Positions 1 to 5,859 are shown, counted from the stretch's first letter. The stretch: 6,305 nt of DNA from Spirochaetales bacterium (GCA_021767325.1 JAASTM010000155.1:1-6305), one strand, 5' to 3'. Numbers and translations: made by a program. Notes: generated by a model not told the origin, from the letters alone.

Positions 1-846
1 CTCGGCCATTTTGATGCCCCGGCCGTGGGGGCGCATGTGGTCCTGTCCTTCGATCTGCTTGCGGACTTTGCTCACATCGAAGCCTTTTCCCTGGTCGCGG
101 ATGATAAATGCGGAGTAATCGCGGTGACTCTCCCACTCGAAGTGTACCCTCTTGGCCGCGATTTCGGGGTCTTTACAGCGGTCGAGAATGATGTCGACTA
201 CGCTTCTCCCGCCGGTGAGTTCGGCATTTTTTTCGTCGTAGGTGATACCGCAGTTGCCGTGTTCGATGGCGTTTATCATCAATTCGGCCAGGGCCATCTG
301 CAGCTTGAACTTGTGCTCTGGGGCCAGGTATCCCTGCTGCATCAGGCTGGTAACTGCAATACCGGCATAGATGGGAACCGCCAGGGGGTCGTTGTCCAGT
401 TCGAATGAGCCGGATGAGTGGCTGGAGAGATGGGTAGCCAGCTCGCGCTGGAATATGAGCTGACGGTTTTCAAGAATTATCGATACCGATTTTGACAGGT
501 GGCTGACGATACGGTTTTTATCGAGCATAACCAGCAGGTTCAGTTCGCCGAACTCGGCTATGATGTTTTTCTCGTCCTGATTCTGGCCCTCGTACAGTCC
601 TATCATTCCGAAACTGTGCAGCCAGGCGTCTTTTTTAACCGCTGCCACTATCTCACGGTAGTTGATACTCGGGTCTTCGCAGTTGATAATAACGACTTCG
701 GGCAGCTCAAAGTTGAGAGACTCCAGCGCACGCTCTTGGTTTGATACCATTTTCACCGAGTATCCGCTCGGTTTCTGCTGCTCGAAGGCGGTTTTGACCC
801 TCTCGCGTACTTTCTGCTCGGAGTTGATTAATAAGACCAGTCCCAT
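1..846 (-). CDS. Degenerate receiver domain + HATPase_c_2 ATP-binding regulator (3' end outside window)
   Basis: Open from ATG at 846 to the window edge: 282 codons, no stop. GGGAGA lies 5 nt before the ATG. Residues 1-125 read as a CheY-like fold (strand VLLINSE, later PEVVIINCEDP). The acidic pair is replaced by N8-S9 and the phosphoacceptor Asp by N55, so ordinary phosphorylation is unlikely. Residues 180-282 are an HATPase_c_2 (SpoIIAB/RsbW-type) ATPase: N-box E188-LMINAIEHGN, a stretch with ITYDEKNAEL and a Cys, G1 box D251-QGKGFD, and G2 HGRGIK. No DHp or His phosphoacceptor segment is seen, so this is not a classical histidine kinase. The family suggests an ATP-dependent switch or anti-sigma-type kinase in the cytoplasm; the target is unknown. 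It follows the 71-residue gene by 9 nt, so the two are probably co-transcribed. Confidence 0.85.
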   Translation of the reverse strand, partial: MGLVLLINSEQKVRERVKTAFEQQKPSGYSVKMVSNQERALESLNFELPEVVIINCEDPSINYREIVAAVKKDAWLHSFGMIGLYEGQNQDEKNIIAEFGELNLLVMLDKNRIVSHLSKSVSIILENRQLIFQRELATHLSSHSSGSFELDNDPLAVPIYAGIAVTSLMQQGYLAPEHKFKLQMALAELMINAIEHGNCGITYDEKNAELTGGRSVVDIILDRCKDPEIAAKRVHFEWESHRDYSAFIIRDQGKGFDVSKVRKQIEGQDHMRPHGRGIKMAE

Positions 847-855
847 AGTTCTCCC

Positions 856-1071
856 TTACGCGTAACGGGCAATTTCGCGCTTTTCTACCTCTAGAAAATA
901 ACCTGTACGCAGACAAGTTTCAAATAAGCTGACACTCATCTGGTGAATATCCTCTTTATAACCCCAGCGCCGCTCCTGTTTCATCCGCACCTTATAACCG
1001 CGGCTGTTTTTCTCCAACACGTCGACGTAGGTTTTATATTCTCCGTTTCCCTTCACGATGTACTGCTTCAT
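856..1071 (-). CDS. Small basic hypothetical protein (71 aa)
   Basis: ATG at 1071 preceded by GCGAGGT on the minus strand about 7 nt upstream; TAA at 858-856. The 71-residue product is charged (15 Lys/Arg against 10 Asp/Glu) and rich in Tyr/Phe, with one Cys at 53. It has no signal peptide or membrane segment. The alternation in residues 2-35 (QYIVKGNGEYKTYVDVLE, then GYKVRMKQERRWGY) suggests a small beta-rich domain, perhaps binding nucleic acid or protein. I do not recognise the family. A good ribosome binding site and tight spacing (9 nt) to the receiver/ATPase gene support a real gene in the same operon. Its function is probably tied to that regulator, but this is inference from context only. 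Confidence 0.7.
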   Translation of the reverse strand: MKQYIVKGNGEYKTYVDVLEKNSRGYKVRMKQERRWGYKEDIHQMSVSLFETCLRTGYFLEVEKREIARYA

Positions 1072-1151
1072 CCGTTTACCTCGCTTTCTTTGTGTCCTGT
1101 TGTAATTTTCGGCCGCCTGTGGAAGAATTTGAGATAATTCGCGGTAAATTA

Positions 1152-1206
1152 ATACTAGTACAAAACTGGTATATTTGCTGGTGGTATTGACAAAAAATAT
1201 TGGTAT
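1152..1206. repeat. Inverted and direct TGGTAT-type repeats, possible operator
   Basis: ATACTAGT (1152-1159) and ACTGGTAT (1165-1172) form an inverted repeat with 8-nt arms, one mismatch and a 5-nt spacer. The TGGTAT core recurs as direct repeats at 1167-1172, 1182-1187 and 1201-1206, the last overlapping the extended -10. Repeated half-sites over a promoter fit a transcription-factor operator. Autoregulation by the adjacent LuxR-type protein is an inference. Confidence 0.4.
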
Positions 1207-1209
1207 ACT
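1187..1209 (+). promoter_or_regulatory. Candidate promoter of the LuxR-type gene
   Basis: TATACT at 1204-1209 is preceded by TG at 1201-1202, forming an extended -10 (TGnTATACT). It would start transcription near 1216, about 35 nt before the TTG codon. A perfect TTGACA sits at 1187-1192, but only 11 nt from this -10, which is too close to serve it. At 17-nt spacing TTGACA would pair with TAATTG (1210-1215), a poor -10. Either the extended -10 acts without a -35, or the two hexamers belong to overlapping promoters. Confidence 0.4.
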
Positions 1210-1250
1210 TAATTGTAAAATTGTAGATTATAAAGGTGTTAGCGTTTTAG

Positions 1251-1922
1251 TTGGAAAAAAAATCGGGAAAAACCAACTGCAGCCATCTTGCCCTAATGGT
1301 TGATCGGAGTTATGTAATTCAACATGTCTCCTATTCGCAAGAGGCGTGCCCGGAGGAGCAGCGCAGCGAGTTGCTCGGCAGACAGTGCCACGCCGCGCTA
1401 TGGAATCTGCCCCATCCCTGCGGCGACTGTCCGATCGAAGCGGGACGTATCCAAACAGAAGAGCAGATTGCCTCTCACTTTCAGTTCGGGATTACCCCGA
1501 TTCTGGAAGGGATGATGAGCGAGACAGTAATCCCGCTTTCAAACCATGGCGCTGCAACTTACATAGTGCTGATCGAACCGCTTGCCGAGACCCCCTCTGA
1601 TGAGCACAATGCCCCCGCACTCCCTTTCCCGTCCTTTGAGAACTATGAAGAGGGTTCCAAGGAACGGGCTTATCTGCTGCATCTGCACTATCATCGTCTG
1701 TTTTACAAACATTTTTACGAGTACGGGCTCACCCACACCGAGCAGGAAGTCGCTTTGTTCATTCTGCAGGGGCTTTCCTCAAAAGAGATTGCCGACCGGC
1801 TATTCATCTCTAAGAAATCGGTCGATTTCCACCGGCACAATATTCGGAAAAAGCTCGGTCTCATCGGCAAGCGTTTGTCCATTGCCAACTTCATGCAGAG
1901 TCTCGCCCAGGTTCCCGAATAA
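1251..1922 (+). CDS. PAS-like / LuxR-type (GerE HTH) transcriptional regulator
   Basis: Likely cytoplasmic DNA-binding regulator of 223 residues. The C-terminal part (about 158-205) is a GerE/LuxR helix-turn-helix: LTHTEQEVALFILQGL, SSKEIADRLFIS, then KSVDFHRHNIRKKLGL, with the usual recognition-helix pattern. Residues 15-110 resemble a PAS domain of the kind with a cysteine motif: GRQCHAALW followed by PCGDCPIEAG (Cys46, 57, 60). Cys10 and Cys33 are extra. Such motifs occur in many PAS sensors; whether they bind metal, an Fe-S cluster or act by redox is not known here. No receiver domain or autoinducer-binding domain is seen. The TTG start abuts an in-frame TAG at 1248-1250, so the frame cannot begin earlier. 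AAAGG (1232-1236) is a distant ribosome binding site. ATG at 1296 is an alternative start but has no ribosome binding site. Confidence 0.85.
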   Translation: MEKKSGKTNCSHLALMVDRSYVIQHVSYSQEACPEEQRSELLGRQCHAALWNLPHPCGDCPIEAGRIQTEEQIASHFQFGITPILEGMMSETVIPLSNHGAATYIVLIEPLAETPSDEHNAPALPFPSFENYEEGSKERAYLLHLHYHRLFYKHFYEYGLTHTEQEVALFILQGLSSKEIADRLFISKKSVDFHRHNIRKKLGLIGKRLSIANFMQSLAQVPE

Positions 1923-2003
1923 AGGAGTAAGCGGACTAATGTGGAGGCGCAAGCCAAAAGCAAACGGCCACGGCCAAGGGCTCGCAGCACGCTCAGTAGA
2001 TTT
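1923..2003. other. Convergent intergenic gap without a clear terminator
   Basis: These 81 nt separate the ends of the LuxR-type gene and the TatT-like gene. In the leftward transcript GCGAGCC and GGCTTGC (about 1984 to 1950) could pair as a 7-bp stem with one G-U pair, but the loop is over 20 nt and no U-tract follows. AAAGGAG at 1921-1927 overlaps the end of the LuxR-type gene and precedes ATG at 1939; that frame is treated as chance. Confidence 0.4.
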
Positions 2004-3050
2004 TCAATCCAAAACCAGAAATTTATCCTCTATATGGTCGAGCATCCAACGGGCTTTGTCCTGCAATATGGTATTTTCCAGGCGACGGGACGGATATTTG
2101 TCCACCTCAATCGCCAGGGCTTTTTCCAGCAGCTGCCGATACTCCTCGGCATTCTGATTTTTCACAGCGAAACTGCCGGCCAGAGCTACGTAGGGTCCGA
2201 CCGCATGTTCCTCACTGAGTTCAACTGCCCTACTGAAATGAAAGCGGGCTTTCTGTTCGAGGTCTGTTGCTTCTGATTGGCCGGCTCCGCCGTCTTGATC
2301 GTAAAAATCGGACAAGGTCTGCTTCGTGTAGCCGCCTAGCTCGGAGGCGCCGTACAGCATCTGCTCATCCGGAATCCCACCGTAGATTTCGAGCAGGAGC
2401 GAGTGCAGCGCCCCGTCCTTGTAGCCCGGCTGCAGCTCGAGCGCCCTGGCAGCCAGGGCTACCGGCCGGGGCAGCTCCATCAAAAGCCCCATGTCGAAGC
2501 CGGCCGCCGAGACTGCCCCCATCCAGCCCGCTGCCGCCCAATATAGAGAAGGCAGGTCCTCTTCGCTCGTCTTCTGCAGCTGTTCGAGTCCCTTTCCATC
2601 GAACAGGGCTTCACGGAAACCGGGATGGTTGACCTCAATCGAACGGAGTGCGTAGTCCCGTCCGCGTACGTACATATTACGGGCCCGCCGCAGCATCTCT
2701 TTCTGCCGGTCGAGCTGCTGGTAGCCGAGCATAGAGGCCGGAGTATGGATAAAGGCGTTTGCATAAGAGATAAACCCTTCGGCGGTTGCATTGAGGAGGT
2801 CACGGTTTTCGGGATCATTTTGCAAAAGGCTCTCGTACATTTTCAAAGCAAACGGCAACGCGTCTTTCACCAGCTGAGGATCGCTGTCACTGCTGAACAC
2901 CGAGGTTCCCTGCGGTGAGGCGACTGCATCGGCCACCATGGAGGTAGCCATTTTGTTGATAGAGCAGGAGCTCAAGGCTATGAGCAACAGCAAGACCGGG
3001 GCCGTTGCCAAAGCGAGTGGCTTTAACTCAGGTAATCTTAACTTACGCAT
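2004..3050 (-). CDS. TatT-family TPR lipoprotein
   Basis: 348 residues from ATG at 3050. A hydrophobic signal (LALATAPVLLLLIALSSC) ends in a lipobox L-S-S-C with the lipidated Cys at 29, so the product is probably a periplasm-facing lipoprotein. The mature part is helical and TPR-like. It has the TatT pattern after the Cys: an N-terminal NKMATSMVADAV segment, then KDALPFALKMYESLLQNDPENRDLLNATAEGF and ISYANAFI, and a C-terminal KARFHFSRAVELS repeat. TatT (TRAP-transporter-associated TPR protein) in Treponema pallidum partners the TRAP ligand-binding protein TatP. No DctP/TatP or DctQM gene is beside it here: downstream is a convergent regulator and upstream is the CsgG-like/barrel gene. Its role may therefore differ from ligand delivery. 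It is likely co-transcribed with the upstream gene, as no promoter is visible in the 102-nt gap. Confidence 0.75.
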   Translation of the reverse strand: MRKLRLPELKPLALATAPVLLLLIALSSCSINKMATSMVADAVASPQGTSVFSSDSDPQLVKDALPFALKMYESLLQNDPENRDLLNATAEGFISYANAFIHTPASMLGYQQLDRQKEMLRRARNMYVRGRDYALRSIEVNHPGFREALFDGKGLEQLQKTSEEDLPSLYWAAAGWMGAVSAAGFDMGLLMELPRPVALAARALELQPGYKDGALHSLLLEIYGGIPDEQMLYGASELGGYTKQTLSDFYDQDGGAGQSEATDLEQKARFHFSRAVELSEEHAVGPYVALAGSFAVKNQNAEEYRQLLEKALAIEVDKYPSRRLENTILQDKARWMLDHIEDKFLVLD

Positions 3051-3058
3051 ATACACTT

Positions 3059-3063
3059 TCCTC
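3059..3063 (-). promoter_or_regulatory. Ribosome binding site setting the TatT-like start
   Basis: GAGGA on the minus strand lies 8 nt before ATG 3050. It would be only 2 nt before the in-frame GTG at 3056, so the ATG is preferred and the longer GTG form is unlikely. Confidence 0.65.
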
Positions 3064-3097
3064 GCAGACGGGGAAATGGGTGTTGACCCGGACAGCA

Positions 3098-3150
3098 GGC
3101 CGCCCGCCGTTGAGGGGCGGGCGTTTAGCCGTCGTTTAACCGCCGCCCGC
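3098..3150 (-). repeat. GC-rich competing hairpins between two co-directional genes
   Basis: Read in the leftward transcript, three GC blocks follow the stop codon of the barrel gene: GCGGGCGGCGG (3150-3140), CGCCCGCC (3123-3116) and GGCGGGCG (3108-3101). Block 2 can pair with block 3 (8 bp, all G/C, 7-nt loop) or with block 1 (7 bp, loop about 20 nt), but not both at once. No U-tract follows the stronger stem, so it is not a standard intrinsic terminator. A small GGGT/ACCC stem (3089-3078) follows. Possible roles are partial termination, mRNA stabilisation or attenuation before the lipoprotein gene. Confidence 0.55.
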
Positions 3151-3152
3151 TA

Positions 3153-4493
3153 TTACAGCTTAAAGGTGAGGCCGGCGCCGATGAAGGAGCCCTGCACATC
3201 CGCCGGGTTCGTATACAAATCGCCGTCGAAGTAGAAGTCATCGAACAAACCGACATACATCGAATAACCGGCATTCAGATTCAACATAAGGTCACGGTTG
3301 AACAGATAGTTCACACTTATTTTTGCAGTTCCGCCGAAACTCGCCAGAAAATCAAAGTTCTCTCTAAACTCTTCGTCTCCGATGATTGGTACCATGGCAC
3401 CTAATCCTACGGTTGCCGAAGGTGCTATGCTGAGCCGGCCCAGACGTAAATTGTACTCCATGCCCACATAGGACATTACCGGAAACCAGATTAGGAAATT
3501 GTCTCCGAGAGGTACTTCCGCACCGACTATCGGCCGCCAGTCGTAAAATCCACGGGTTGCCGTGGCACTAAGTCCTATGACAAACCGGTTTTCAGTACCT
3601 TCCGGCGCGTTATCCTTCAGCACATGGGCATACAGACTTCCGTTAAATCCGAGCCGTGGAACCTCCACCATTTGGTCGCCGATACCGGTTTTTTCGCTGG
3701 AGTAGATTTTCTTGGCGGTCGAAACCTGTTCGCTGACATTTTTAATGACAAACAGTCCGACCTCTTCGGTGCGGGTATATCCTGAAGGCAGGACCTGTTC
3801 ACGAGTAACTACATACTCATCCCCAATCTGAACGCCCATGTTGCTGCCGAACTCCATTATGTACTCATTACCGACCACATCAACAATGGCGGTCTTCAGC
3901 TGGAACTCGGGGATACTACGGAGCTCATACTGCAGCTGTATGGGGATCATATCAACCGCGCTTTTTACCGCATCGCGAGAATTATCTCCACTGGCGCTGG
4001 TATCGATCTGGAAACTGGCAAAGGTTTCTGCCGTATCTACCTTTATAAATGTAAAGGAAGTTTGAATCTCAGCCTGGTAGTCATTACCTTCTTCGTACAC
4101 ATTGTAATAAGACATTACCGGAACAACCACGATAAAAGAGCCGACCAGCTGATTGAAATCGGCCTCGGTAAAAGTTTCCTCTCCCAGGCGAACTTCTTCG
4201 GGTATCTCTACATTTTCCTGTTTGAGTTCTTTGATCTTGCTTATGAACTCATCGATATCATTCGATTCTAATCGGTACTTCATGCCGATGATATTGAACC
4301 GTCCCAGTTCAACAAACACATTCTGAATAGATTGATCAACCAGACCCAAAGCCCCGCTTGGAATCGAATAATCCGCATAGCTCAGATTGAATACTGCAAT
4401 ATCTTTTTTCTCAGATATCTCTTGAGCACCGACAGAAGTAATCGCCAACAGCACTGCCAAGAGTGCAGCTCCCCACCTTAATCCGCTCCGCAT
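3153..4493 (-). CDS. Exported CsgG-like protein with C-terminal beta-barrel domain
   Basis: 446 residues; the ATG at 4493 has AGAGGAGG 7 nt upstream. A signal peptide (1-23; hydrophobic AALLAVLLAITS, cleavage after VGA) directs export. Residues about 30-200 resemble the CsgG/TolB/FlgO-type alpha-beta fold: KDIAVFNLSYADY, a helix with LVDQSIQNVFVELGRFNIIG, and later SFIVVVPVMSYY. Residues about 200-280 resemble a small FlgT C-terminal-like beta domain (AIVDVVGNEYIMEFGSNMGV, IGDEYVV). From about 283 the sequence alternates as amphipathic strands rich in Gly and aromatics (RFVIGLSATATRG, YNLRLGRLSIAPSATVGLGA, LMLNLNAGYSMYVGLF) and ends SFIGAGLTFKL. That fits a barrel of about 8 strands in the outer membrane, although the last residue is Leu rather than Phe. 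I know no named protein with this arrangement. It is transcribed divergently from another TolB-like gene and upstream of the TatT-like lipoprotein. Confidence 0.75.
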   Translation of the reverse strand: MRSGLRWGAALLAVLLAITSVGAQEISEKKDIAVFNLSYADYSIPSGALGLVDQSIQNVFVELGRFNIIGMKYRLESNDIDEFISKIKELKQENVEIPEEVRLGEETFTEADFNQLVGSFIVVVPVMSYYNVYEEGNDYQAEIQTSFTFIKVDTAETFASFQIDTSASGDNSRDAVKSAVDMIPIQLQYELRSIPEFQLKTAIVDVVGNEYIMEFGSNMGVQIGDEYVVTREQVLPSGYTRTEEVGLFVIKNVSEQVSTAKKIYSSEKTGIGDQMVEVPRLGFNGSLYAHVLKDNAPEGTENRFVIGLSATATRGFYDWRPIVGAEVPLGDNFLIWFPVMSYVGMEYNLRLGRLSIAPSATVGLGAMVPIIGDEEFRENFDFLASFGGTAKISVNYLFNRDLMLNLNAGYSMYVGLFDDFYFDGDLYTNPADVQGSFIGAGLTFKL

Positions 4494-4525
4494 ACCTGTT
4501 CCTCCTCTAGCTGAATACTGCTAAA

Positions 4526-4554
4526 ATCATACTATCAAGAGCCCGAATTTTCAA
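4526..4554 (-). promoter_or_regulatory. Sigma-70-type promoter of the barrel/lipoprotein unit
   Basis: On the minus strand, -35 TTGAAA (4554-4549) and -10 TATGAT (4531-4526) are 17 nt apart, with 5 of 6 consensus bases in each hexamer. Transcription would start near 4519, giving a leader of about 26 nt that contains the GAGGAGG ribosome binding site. Confidence 0.7.
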
Positions 4555-4583
4555 TGTACTTATTGTTTTTTACGCGCTATAGT
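4555..4583 (+). promoter_or_regulatory. Weak candidate promoter of the TolB/PEGA gene
   Basis: TATAGT at 4578-4583 is a good -10. The hexamer 17 nt upstream, TGTACT (4555-4560), matches the -35 consensus at 3 of 6 positions. Predicted start near 4590 leaves a very short leader, just ahead of the GGAGG site at 4591. The element abuts the leftward promoter's -35, so the two directions may compete for polymerase. Confidence 0.35.
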
Positions 4584-4590
4584 AGAGGTC

Positions 4591-4595
4591 GGAGG
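4591..4595 (+). promoter_or_regulatory. Ribosome binding site setting the TolB/PEGA start
   Basis: GGAGG lies 6 nt before ATG 4602. The upstream in-frame ATG at 4554 has no such site and would add 16 residues ahead of the signal peptide, so 4602 is preferred. Confidence 0.75.
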
Positions 4596-4601
4596 TTAAA
4601 G

Positions 4602-5804
4602 ATGAAGAACCGTCCTCATGTAGTGCTGATTACAGCGTTTTTACTCATGTTTATAGCTCTCGTTCCCTGCGTCTCGCAGCCGGTAACGACCACGGTGGCA
4701 GTCCTGCCGTTCGAAAACACTACCGCCGATATACGCTCCGACTATCTCGGTAAAATTGCCGAAGCACTGCTAATGTATGATCTTTCCTCCGTAGGATCGC
4801 TGCAGTTAGTAAGCCGCGAAGAGGTCGATGCTCTTCTTCAGGAGAAAAAGCTCGCTCTCAGCGGTCTGTTTGAAGGCAGTGCCGATGCCGCGGAAGAAAT
4901 CGAATCCCTTACCAGCGCTGATTATCTGCTACGCGGTGAATTTGTACACCTGGGCGACGAACTCATCTTTATTCTCAAACTCCTGCGAGTTTCCGATGGC
5001 GAGGCAACGGTTTTTCGTGAACGCGGTACAGATGAAAACACCATTCACCGGCTCTCCGAGCAGGCGGTACGTTCACTGACCGGCCGGTCGATCACTTTTA
5101 CCACCGAAGACGGCAACCGCTCGATCATCAGCATGCGGAACGAGGAACCCGGTATCCTGGCAGTGTATTCGCCCCTCATCAATGCAGAAATTTTTATTGA
5201 TGACAGCTTTGTCGGCTACACCACAGGAGATCCGACCGAACCCTTCATCGCCGATAAGCTCCGCCCGGGACTCCACACCGTACGAACCCATCTTTCGCGC
5301 AACTTCGGAGTCATAGATCTGCCGGAGATAAAATTTCACGACTGGCAGACAGAGGTACGAGTACGGCCAGGTCAGCGGGCCGTAGTGCGGGATCAAAGCC
5401 GCCATTTCAACGATATACTCTACTCGCTGCAGTGGGTGCTGCGCGAAGAGGAGTCTTTTCAGTCAAAGGCAGATTTACTCTCCTTCAGGCATTCAGAGGA
5501 GTTCAGCTTTGTCGACCGCCGGGGAGAAACCATGCAGGGAACGATAAGCTACCGCCCGGCCTCTCCCACCGCTGATGATGCTTCCGGAGAAAATACGCTT
5601 CTGGTAGAAGTCCAACTGAACGAAGCTGCTCAGCTTCTCCAAATACCGATCCCACCCCAGGGCAGCGTGAGCGATCAGAATAGCACGCTGCAACTGCTCG
5701 ATATAGAAATCGGCATCGACTCACGCTACAACGAGTGGGAGCTCTCCTACTCCATCCGCCGGAACGACGTCTATCAAGGGATGCACCGCGTAGAGTACGA
5801 TTGA
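4602..5804 (+). CDS. Exported TolB/FlgO-like protein with PEGA-like segment
   Basis: 400 residues. The N-terminal hydrophobic stretch (HVVLITAFLLMFIALVPC) is a signal peptide. It ends L-V-P-C-V-S, so cleavage by signal peptidase I after Ser25 or lipidation at Cys23 are both possible; Pro before the Cys is atypical for a lipobox. Residues about 30-165 match the TolB/FlgO/CsgG-type fold: TVAVLPFENTTAD, DYLGKIAEALLMYDLSSVG, LQLVSREEVDALLQE, then ADYLLRGEF. Residues about 184-231 resemble a PEGA repeat (GILAVYSPLINAEIFIDDSF, VGYTTGDPTEPF, LRPGLHTVRTH), a module of surface or cell-wall proteins. The remaining 170 residues are beta-rich and unrecognised. The protein probably acts in the periplasm or at the outer membrane. 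It is divergent from the barrel-protein gene with 108 bp between the starts. CysK follows 55 nt downstream. Confidence 0.8.
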   Translation: MKNRPHVVLITAFLLMFIALVPCVSQPVTTTVAVLPFENTTADIRSDYLGKIAEALLMYDLSSVGSLQLVSREEVDALLQEKKLALSGLFEGSADAAEEIESLTSADYLLRGEFVHLGDELIFILKLLRVSDGEATVFRERGTDENTIHRLSEQAVRSLTGRSITFTTEDGNRSIISMRNEEPGILAVYSPLINAEIFIDDSFVGYTTGDPTEPFIADKLRPGLHTVRTHLSRNFGVIDLPEIKFHDWQTEVRVRPGQRAVVRDQSRHFNDILYSLQWVLREEESFQSKADLLSFRHSEEFSFVDRRGETMQGTISYRPASPTADDASGENTLLVEVQLNEAAQLLQIPIPPQGSVSDQNSTLQLLDIEIGIDSRYNEWELSYSIRRNDVYQGMHRVEYD

Positions 5805-5809
5805 ATAGC

Positions 5810-5838
5810 TTGACTCATTTCCGGTCTGTACTTACTCT
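5810..5838 (+). promoter_or_regulatory. Candidate promoter of cysK
   Basis: TTGACT (5810-5815) and TACTCT (5833-5838) are 17 nt apart in the 55-nt gap. The -35 is good (5 of 6) and the -10 weak (3 of 6). No terminator is seen after the preceding gene, so read-through is also possible. The gap is too short for a riboswitch or T-box leader. Confidence 0.35.
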
Positions 5839-5859
5839 TTAACTAACGGGAGAATCACT

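Larger units (their letters stand above)
1072..1250. promoter_or_regulatory. Divergent intergenic control region
   Basis: A 179-nt gap separates the divergent small-protein/ATPase unit and the LuxR-type gene. It is clearly more AT-rich than the flanking genes from about 1140. It contains a near-palindrome, three TGGTAT direct repeats and promoter-like hexamers, listed separately. For leftward transcription, a perfect TATAAT lies at 1232-1227 on the minus strand, with only a weak -35 (TTTCCA, 19-nt spacing) and a leader of about 150 nt. That minus-strand promoter is tentative. The part from 1072 to 1139 holds the ribosome binding site of the leftward gene and nothing else I recognise. Confidence 0.5.

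Noticed and set aside
25..744. Plus-strand open frames opposite the left-edge gene
   Set aside because: They are antisense to a minus-strand frame with clear HATPase motifs that stays open to the window edge.
1187..1215. Classical TTGACA/-10 promoter at 17-nt spacing
   Set aside because: The hexamer at the right distance (TAATTG) matches the consensus poorly; the better TATACT is only 11 nt away and is treated as an extended -10 instead.
1939..2157. Plus-strand frame with AAAGGAG 11 nt before its ATG, just after the LuxR-type gene
   Set aside because: Most of it runs antisense through the 3' end of the TatT-like gene, its product is Ser/Arg-rich with no recognisable fold, and the minus-strand gene explains the sequence.
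1941..2276. Plus-strand GTG-initiated frame of 111 codons continuing the LuxR-type frame
   Set aside because: It is separated from the LuxR-type gene by a stop, is mostly antisense to the lipoprotein gene and has low-complexity basic N-terminal sequence. Read-through is not supported by any signal.
3101..3126. Intrinsic terminator made by the 8-bp GC stem
   Set aside because: On the minus strand no T-run follows the stem. On the plus strand only three T follow and no plus-strand gene ends there.
4554..4601. Longer N-terminus for the TolB/PEGA protein
   Set aside because: It has no ribosome binding site, adds a basic stretch before a normal signal peptide, and overlaps promoter elements; GGAGG points to 4602.
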